The notes under the pieces: generated by a model
The model's database searches: none
The model's input: only the letters and a program-made list of their open reading frames with translations
What the model was told of the DNA's origin: nothing
Made by a program: the position numbers and the translations under genes
Assembly: GCA_903904815.1 (NCBI GenBank)
Contig: CAIVDU010000064.1
Span: 90,120 to 154,119, forward strand
Source of the DNA: an uncultured Armatimonadota bacterium
GTDB taxonomy: Bacteria > Armatimonadota > Fimbriimonadia > Fimbriimonadales > Fimbriimonadaceae
Reading direction: 5' to 3'
Length of the DNA stretch: 64,000 bases
In this document: positions 59,729 through 64,000 of the stretch, in pieces
How the letters are laid out: the number at the start of each line of letters is the position of its first letter
Position numbering within the stretch: the first letter of the stretch is position 1

Positions 59729-61279
59729 TTGACCCCCATCGGTACCCCCAAACCCATACGCATCCCCTTCGACAGCCTCGCGCTAGAGGCCGTGGTGGAG
59801 GAGTTGCAAGCGTACGTGGGCGGTCGAGCGCAAAACATTCGTCAACCGGATGACACCACGATCGGCTTGGCACTCTATGCCGGGGGAGGGGAAGCCATGT
59901 TCCTGCTGAGTAGCCACCCAGAATTCGCTCGTGCCCACTTTGTGGTCAAGCGAATGGCGAATCAGCCCCAACCTCCGACCTTCGTTGCCACCCTACGCGC
60001 ACGCATCGAGGGAGGCAGCTTGCGCGCCGCCCGGCAGGTCGCCGGCGACCGTATCCTCGAGCTAGAGTTCGAGTCCGATTCGGGAGTTCACACTCTGGTC
60101 GCCGAACTCATGGGCAAGCACTCGAACCTGATGCTGCTCGATTCCTCCGGTCGCGTAGTTTCTGCGGCCAAATGGGTAGGCGAGAACAAGAGCGCGCGCC
60201 CGATTCTCTCTGGCCGTCCCTACCTTCGCCCCCCGACATTCGACGGTCAGTCGCGCCCCTCTCCGTTTCTACAAAAGCTGATTGACGCTGGCGGCGGAAT
60301 TCAGATTCCATTTCGACCTGTCTTCTCCCCCGGTCACGGAGCCTATCCGGTGAGTGTTGCCGTCCTAGGATTGCCAGAACATCCCCGCGCGTCCTTAAGC
60401 CTCGCGTTGGAGGCCCATTACGAGACGGCGATTCGGGATTTTCAGGCTGCCGCCGTAAAGGCGAATCTGATCGGGCAACTTCACAGAGTCCTCCTCGCAC
60501 GCGAAACGGCCCTTCACGATCTTGCCCAGGTGCTTGAGCAGGGAGAGAAGGCTGGGAAGACCCAACTCATGGGCGAACTGATCCTCGCTTACGGACCCTC
60601 GGTCCCGGAAGGCAGTTCGAATCTCACCGCATGGGACTACGAGGGCAACGAGCTGACGATAAAACTCGACCCGGAACTCGGCTTTAAGGACAACGCCAAC
60701 CGTTACTTCGACAAGGCAAAGAGAGCGAAGGGAAGAATGGGCCTGGTCCGTGACCAGATCGCTCGAATGCAAGACGATGCCGCTCAGGTGCGTTCTCTGC
60801 TCGCCCGCGTCGAATCCGAAGAACGGCTCGATCGACTGACCGCTTTCAAGGAAGAGGCCAACAGCCGAAGGTGGCTCAACAATCAGTCCCCCACCGGAGC
60901 CAAACCCAAAGACGAAAGACCGTACGAGGGACACCGTGTCCGTGAGCTCTTGGGACCCGGCGGCTATCGAATCCTTTACGGCGAAAACTCGGAAGCGAAC
61001 GATTACCTCACCGTCCGAGTCGCGAAACCGAACGACTGGTGGCTCCACATCCGAGGTGGTCAGTCCGCCCATGTGGTCGTTCAAACTCAGAATCAACCTG
61101 ATCGAGTGGCAAAGGAAGTCCTCCTGTTCGCCGCCAAAATCGCCGTACAACATTCGCCCAGCAAGCACAGCGGCTTCGTCCCCGTCGACTACACCCTCAA
61201 AAAATACGTCCGCCGCCCCCGAGGCGCCGCCGCCGGCTCCGTCCTCTACACCAACGAAAAAACCCTCCACGTCGATTAG
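59729..61279 (+). CDS. rqcH: NFACT-family protein (RqcH/FbpA-like), TTG start
   Basis: 516 residues. The NFACT-N start 'IRIPFDSLALEAVVEELQ' and 'FVATLRARIEGGSLRAARQV' are followed by a coiled-coil region ('KAKRAKGRMGLVRDQIARMQDDAAQVRSLLARVESEERLDRL', about 305-345). The NFACT-R domain is 'NDWWLHIRGGQSAHVVV' and 'KKYVRRPRGAAAGSVLYTNEKTLHVD'. Bacterial RqcH adds alanine tails to nascent chains on stalled 50S subunits and so marks them for degradation. The open frame extends upstream into the previous gene, but family alignment requires a start near 59729; TTG is the only candidate. The 59526-59728 spacer shows no gene. Confidence 0.88.
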   Translation: MTPIGTPKPIRIPFDSLALEAVVEELQAYVGGRAQNIRQPDDTTIGLALYAGGGEAMFLLSSHPEFARAHFVVKRMANQPQPPTFVATLRARIEGGSLRAARQVAGDRILELEFESDSGVHTLVAELMGKHSNLMLLDSSGRVVSAAKWVGENKSARPILSGRPYLRPPTFDGQSRPSPFLQKLIDAGGGIQIPFRPVFSPGHGAYPVSVAVLGLPEHPRASLSLALEAHYETAIRDFQAAAVKANLIGQLHRVLLARETALHDLAQVLEQGEKAGKTQLMGELILAYGPSVPEGSSNLTAWDYEGNELTIKLDPELGFKDNANRYFDKAKRAKGRMGLVRDQIARMQDDAAQVRSLLARVESEERLDRLTAFKEEANSRRWLNNQSPTGAKPKDERPYEGHRVRELLGPGGYRILYGENSEANDYLTVRVAKPNDWWLHIRGGQSAHVVVQTQNQPDRVAKEVLLFAAKIAVQHSPSKHSGFVPVDYTLKKYVRRPRGAAAGSVLYTNEKTLHVD

Positions 61280-61667
61280 GCGCCAATAGTGCGGCTCCCT
61301 TCCTCACGTATTCCGATGCATGTGCGGAATTCAGGAGGAAGGGCTGGGGATGGAGGTCCGGAAAAATCTCGACTGCTACCAAATCCCGGCCCCACAGACC
61401 ACAATCCGAAGACCCGAAGGGGTTTCATAGGTGAGCCGCTGTGTCGACCTTCGGTCGACCACCGGAGACGAGCCTCAGACACCACCCCGACCCCCGAAGG
61501 GTGGTTGCAGAGAGATCTCAATCTGGAGTAACCCGGCGCAGGAGCACGACGACTCGTCACCTTGGGAGGTCCGGCGAAAGAACGGGGATTGAGTTTAGGA
61601 ACCCCAACTGCCTGAACTTCAGCGCCTCTCCCGCGTCCTTACCCAGCGTTGGAGAACTGAAAGACTG
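61280..61667. other. 388-base intergenic region with hairpins, no gene
   Basis: G- and C-rich stretch with several short inverted elements, notably a 6-bp stem GTCGAC closing a C(TTCG)G tetraloop at 61443-61459. Other pieces are CCCGAAGGGG (61473-like) and CCCCCGAAGGGTGG. Short frames in it lack start signals. It may hold the rqcH terminator, the promoter for the first Spy-like gene, or an unrecognised RNA. Confidence 0.5.
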
Positions 61668-62144
61668 ATGAAAAAGTTCGCACACACTTTTCTGCCCATC
61701 TGCGCCATGTTGGCCTTCGCGACTCTTAGCCATGCCCAGACCGCTGGCCCTAGCGGGGGCGCGCCACCCGCCGGGTTTTCCGGCAAGGCCGGAGGTCGGT
61801 CTGGACCACAGGGTTTGATGAAGCTGACCGACAGCATCCTCGCGAAGCTGGACCTCACCGCCGACCAAAAAACCAAGATCTCCGAACTCGAAAGCAAGTT
61901 CAAAGCCGACGGAAAAGCCCTCCGGAAGACCCTTAAAGCCGATGCCACTCCAGAAGACCGCAAAGCCTTGCGACCGAAGATGTTGGCCCTCACCAAGGAG
62001 TTTCGCGACAATCTGCTCGCCATTCTCACGCCCGCCCAGAAGGTCGATTTTGAGACTCAGATGAAGGCTGAATTGGAGAAGCAAAAGAAGGCCCGAGACG
62101 CGGCCAAAGCGGGCGGCGGTACTCCACCTCCCGTTCAACCCTGA
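61668..62144 (+). CDS. Spy/CpxP-like periplasmic protein
   Basis: 158 residues. Signal peptide (MKKFAHTFLPICAMLAFATLSHA). The mature protein is helical with an LTxxQ pair: 'LDLTADQKTKISELE' and 'LTPAQKVDFETQMKAEL', typical of the Spy/CpxP envelope-stress family. A Gly/Pro/Ala-rich N-terminal segment and a Lys/Ala tail flank it. A neighbouring gene encodes a second protein of the same type. A periplasmic chaperone role is inferred. Confidence 0.8.
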   Translation: MKKFAHTFLPICAMLAFATLSHAQTAGPSGGAPPAGFSGKAGGRSGPQGLMKLTDSILAKLDLTADQKTKISELESKFKADGKALRKTLKADATPEDRKALRPKMLALTKEFRDNLLAILTPAQKVDFETQMKAELEKQKKARDAAKAGGGTPPPVQP

Positions 62145-62234
62145 ATTTTTCAATCTCACATTTGTGAGAACATAGGGGCGGCAACTGAACTCCTGCCGCC
62201 CTAGGGCGTCATTGCGTCTAGCTTTACAGCCGGC

Positions 62235-62813
62235 ATGATCATGAAAAAAGTCGTATTGATGTTTATTGTTATGGGCGCAACGCTCGCGCTCACAACTTCC
62301 GCATTGGCCCAGGGTCCTGGCGGACCACCACCGCAAGGTGGACCCGGCGGACGCGGTCCTGGCGGCCCTGGCGGCTTTGCTGCTCGGATGGCCCAGATGG
62401 AGAAGGCTCGAGAGGCGATCTACGCAAAGCTCGGCCTGTCCCCTGCCCAGAAAAAAGCCCTTGGCAAGCTAGACAAGGAAACTGCTGAAAAGCAAAAGGC
62501 TCTCTTCGGCAGCATGGGCGGTCCTGGCGGCCGAGGTCCCGGTGGCCCTGGAGGTCCTGGTGGACGAGGTCCTGGCGGCCCTGGTGGACGCGGTCCCGGA
62601 GGCCCTGGTGGCCCTGGTGGCGGCATGCGCGAAAAGATGCAAGCCATCCGTAAAGAGCACGAGGACGGCCTCAAAAAGATTCTGTCAAAGGCACAGTTCG
62701 ACAAGTACGATGCCGAGTGGAAGAAAGTGATGGCCGGCATGCGACGCGGTGGCCCAGGTGGACCCGGTGGCCGAGGCCCCGGCGGCCCTGGCGGACGCCC
62801 CGGCGGTCTGTAG
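62235..62813 (+). CDS. Spy-like periplasmic protein with GPGG-rich inserts
   Basis: 192 residues. Signal peptide (MIMKKVVLMFIVMGATLAL, cleavage after 'ALAQ'). Two helical parts, 'LGLSPAQKKALGKLDKETAEK' (about 70-90) and 'ILSKAQFDKYDAEWKKVM' (about 148-165), carry LxxxQ motifs. They are separated and flanked by Gly-Pro-Gly-Gly-Arg repeats (about 25-45, 97-130 and 170-192). The repeats make both DNA strands low-complexity. The start may be the ATG at 62241. Its function is unknown. The repeats could be a flexible surface tether. Confidence 0.78.
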   Translation: MIMKKVVLMFIVMGATLALTTSALAQGPGGPPPQGGPGGRGPGGPGGFAARMAQMEKAREAIYAKLGLSPAQKKALGKLDKETAEKQKALFGSMGGPGGRGPGGPGGPGGRGPGGPGGRGPGGPGGPGGGMREKMQAIRKEHEDGLKKILSKAQFDKYDAEWKKVMAGMRRGGPGGPGGRGPGGPGGRPGGL

Positions 62814-62974
62814 GCGCTTCCGTAAATCGACACTGGGGAGAGGACGGGTTCGGCGAATCGCCGAGCCCGTCTGTCGTTTAGGGGCTAACCTTAGACGGTC
62901 TCGATGTGGTTCCCGCCTGGATGGTGCAGCAAAGATGCCCATGACCGATCAGAACCTCTCGTAACATATGGGTA

Positions 62975-63712
62975 ATGGCCTCGCAACTCCCAATCCCGGA
63001 GAATTTGGATGACCTCGTTGCCCTGCTGCAGGAGGAGAGCGCAAAGCGCCGTCAGTCGGATCGCATTCTGAAGCAGGCGGTTGGGGCACTGGTCGGGATC
63101 TTCATGCTCGCCATCGTTGTTCTTTGGATTCGTAGGGGAAGCTATCCCGACGACCTGGCTTCAAGTTTTGCTTCTTTCGCCGGGTTGGGAGGCATCGGAG
63201 CCGCCGCGTCCAACCGCCACAAGCAAGCCCTCGCCATGGCGGCAAAGTTCGACGATCCGCGCCTCTTACCCTTCCTGATCGAGGCAACGACGCTCCCGCA
63301 ACCGTCTGCCCCCGCCTTGGCCCGTGAAGTCTTGTTGAGCCGCCTTCCAACGCTAACAGAGCCCGACGACCTTCCTGTAGAAGCGAGACGCCAACTCGCA
63401 GCCTCACTCTTAAACACCACTGAACTTCGCTATCTTCGAGTGGCACTAGACGCTCTCCAGCAGGTCGCCGGCGGTGAATCTATCCATTCGCTAGAGGCGT
63501 TCACGAAACGTCCAATCAGGAAGAACGCTAAAGAGATCGCCAAGCTAAAGGAAAGGACGAGACTCGTGCTCGGAGACGCTCGGATGCGCGCCGCCCGAGA
63601 GGTGATTCAGGCTAAGGAGTTTGAGACTTCCGAGATTCTCGGTCAGTTCCTGACGGCCAACCCGCTACCAGTCACCGAGGGAAGCCCAGTCAAGTCGAAC
63701 ACCACGGCTTAG
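62975..63712 (+). CDS. Membrane-anchored HEAT-like repeat protein
   Basis: 245 residues. The N-terminal helix ('DLVALLQEESAKRRQSD') precedes one membrane segment ('VGALVGIFMLAIVVLWI', about 34-50). Then follows a helical repeat region: 'KQALAMAAKFDDPRLLPFLIEAT', 'APALAREVLLSRLPTLTEPDD' and 'LRYLRVALDALQQVAGG', resembling HEAT or PBS lyase repeats. The C-terminus is soluble. No catalytic motif. An adaptor role at the membrane is inferred. Monocistronic. Confidence 0.75.
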   Translation: MASQLPIPENLDDLVALLQEESAKRRQSDRILKQAVGALVGIFMLAIVVLWIRRGSYPDDLASSFASFAGLGGIGAAASNRHKQALAMAAKFDDPRLLPFLIEATTLPQPSAPALAREVLLSRLPTLTEPDDLPVEARRQLAASLLNTTELRYLRVALDALQQVAGGESIHSLEAFTKRPIRKNAKEIAKLKERTRLVLGDARMRAAREVIQAKEFETSEILGQFLTANPLPVTEGSPVKSNTTA

Positions 63713-63801
63713 CTTGGTCCGGCGCCGCGTGTCTAGGATGCAGGCATCGAATGGCGCCAGATGGTCAGTCTGGCGGAAACCTCCGGACTGCAAAATGAAA
63801 T

Positions 63802-63836
63802 CAAAGTTCGCAGTTCGCAGCCAGCAGTTGGCAGTC
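63802..63836 (-). repeat. Intergenic heptad repeat, copy 5
   Basis: Read on minus: GACTGCC, AACTGCT, GGCTGCG, AACTGCG, AACTTTG. This copy has the same length and unit as copies 1 and 3. It lies between the HEAT-like gene and the insertion sequence end. Confidence 0.75.
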
Positions 63837-63861
63837 AGAGCCAAAGCCGACGGGCGCCACG

Positions 63862-64000
63862 TGTCCATACCGGACACATAGGTTACAAAACGTTCCGGAC
63901 ACATAGGTTACAACTTCGAGCTGACAAACGGGTTGTCTAGTTTTTGGAGACTGCCTGTCTCCAAGTCGATGTAGCCGAGGTCGAAGTCCATGAAGCTGAC
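63862..64000 (-). mobile_element. End of an IS481-family insertion sequence
   Basis: The element extends past the right edge of the window. Its end near 63862-63907 carries GGACACATAGGTTACA twice, 29 bases apart, the typical terminal sequence (TGTAACCTATGTGTCC on minus) of IS481-like elements. The exact boundary is a guess; TGTCC at 63862 would give the usual TGT...ACA end. Confidence 0.75.
63908..64000 (-). CDS. C-terminal 30 residues of an IS481-family transposase (partial)
   Basis: The frame reads VSFMDFDLGYIDLETG and then SLQKLDNPFVSSKL before TAA. The end 'FMDxDLGYxDLE...LQxLDNPF' is the signature C-terminus of IS481-type DDE integrases. The rest of the gene lies outside the window, so activity cannot be judged. 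Confidence 0.82.
   Translation of the reverse strand, partial: VSFMDFDLGYIDLETGSLQKLDNPFVSSKL

Overview
The window looks like chromosomal DNA of a free-living, Gram-negative-type bacterium with moderately high GC. The closest fit I can suggest is the Armatimonadota (Fimbriimonadia-like). Reasons are a PEP-CTERM surface protein, many lipoproteins and secreted proteins, a GH92 glycosidase, an FHA/J-domain fusion, and housekeeping genes scattered singly (dnaN, flhA, hisF, recO) instead of in the usual operons. The taxonomy is an inference, because no rRNA is present.

Layout. (1) 0-4 kb: NHEJ pair ku-ligD, then convergent hisF with two small upstream genes. (2) 5.7-13.5 kb: orphan flhA, a TPR protein, cysE-cysK, a beta-propeller-like protein, a histidine kinase whose N-terminus matches the plant ethylene-binding domain, an FHA/J-domain protein and a tRNA-Arg with GCG anticodon. 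(3) 13.5-20.6 kb: P1B-type metal ATPase, PRC-barrel protein, glycine-rich PEP-CTERM protein, AraC regulator divergent from a fatty acid desaturase, an ABM-domain protein and a MerC-like protein. (4) 20.8-27.1 kb, all on minus: ECF sigma, small putative anti-sigma and dnaN; ilvE, a hidden McsA-like zinc protein and a DUF4397 lipoprotein; GH92. (5) 27-34 kb: VanW/G5 protein, polytopic GT-C-like protein, and a DUF4350/DUF4129/polytopic membrane cluster. (6) 34-43.4 kb: LolA-like protein, hrcA, tandem YbjQ-domain proteins, tandem secreted paralogs, SIS isomerase, then a coupled GAF kinase, methyltransferase and alkyltransferase-like set. (7) 43.4-48.1 kb: sepF, yggS and upp; a VapC remnant; glmU and prs. 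(8) 48.1-53.2 kb: a tightly overlapping six-gene membrane operon of unknown function running into recO. (9) 53.2-64 kb: peptide-binding lipoprotein, AraC regulator, site-2 protease, Lrp regulator, oligoendopeptidase, rqcH-like NFACT gene, two Spy-like secreted proteins, a HEAT-like membrane protein and the end of an IS481-type insertion sequence.

How genes work together. Coupled translation is a recurring theme. Gene pairs overlap by four bases in the form NTGA, and all four NTG codons occur as the downstream start (ATG, GTG, TTG and, remarkably, CTG for recO and for the McsA-like gene). A family of intergenic heptad repeats (unit NNCTGCN, about five copies) occurs at five sites. The best candidates for something undescribed are the six-gene membrane operon (48134-52448), the CTG-initiated genes at CTGA junctions, the heptad repeats and the ethylene-receptor-like kinase.
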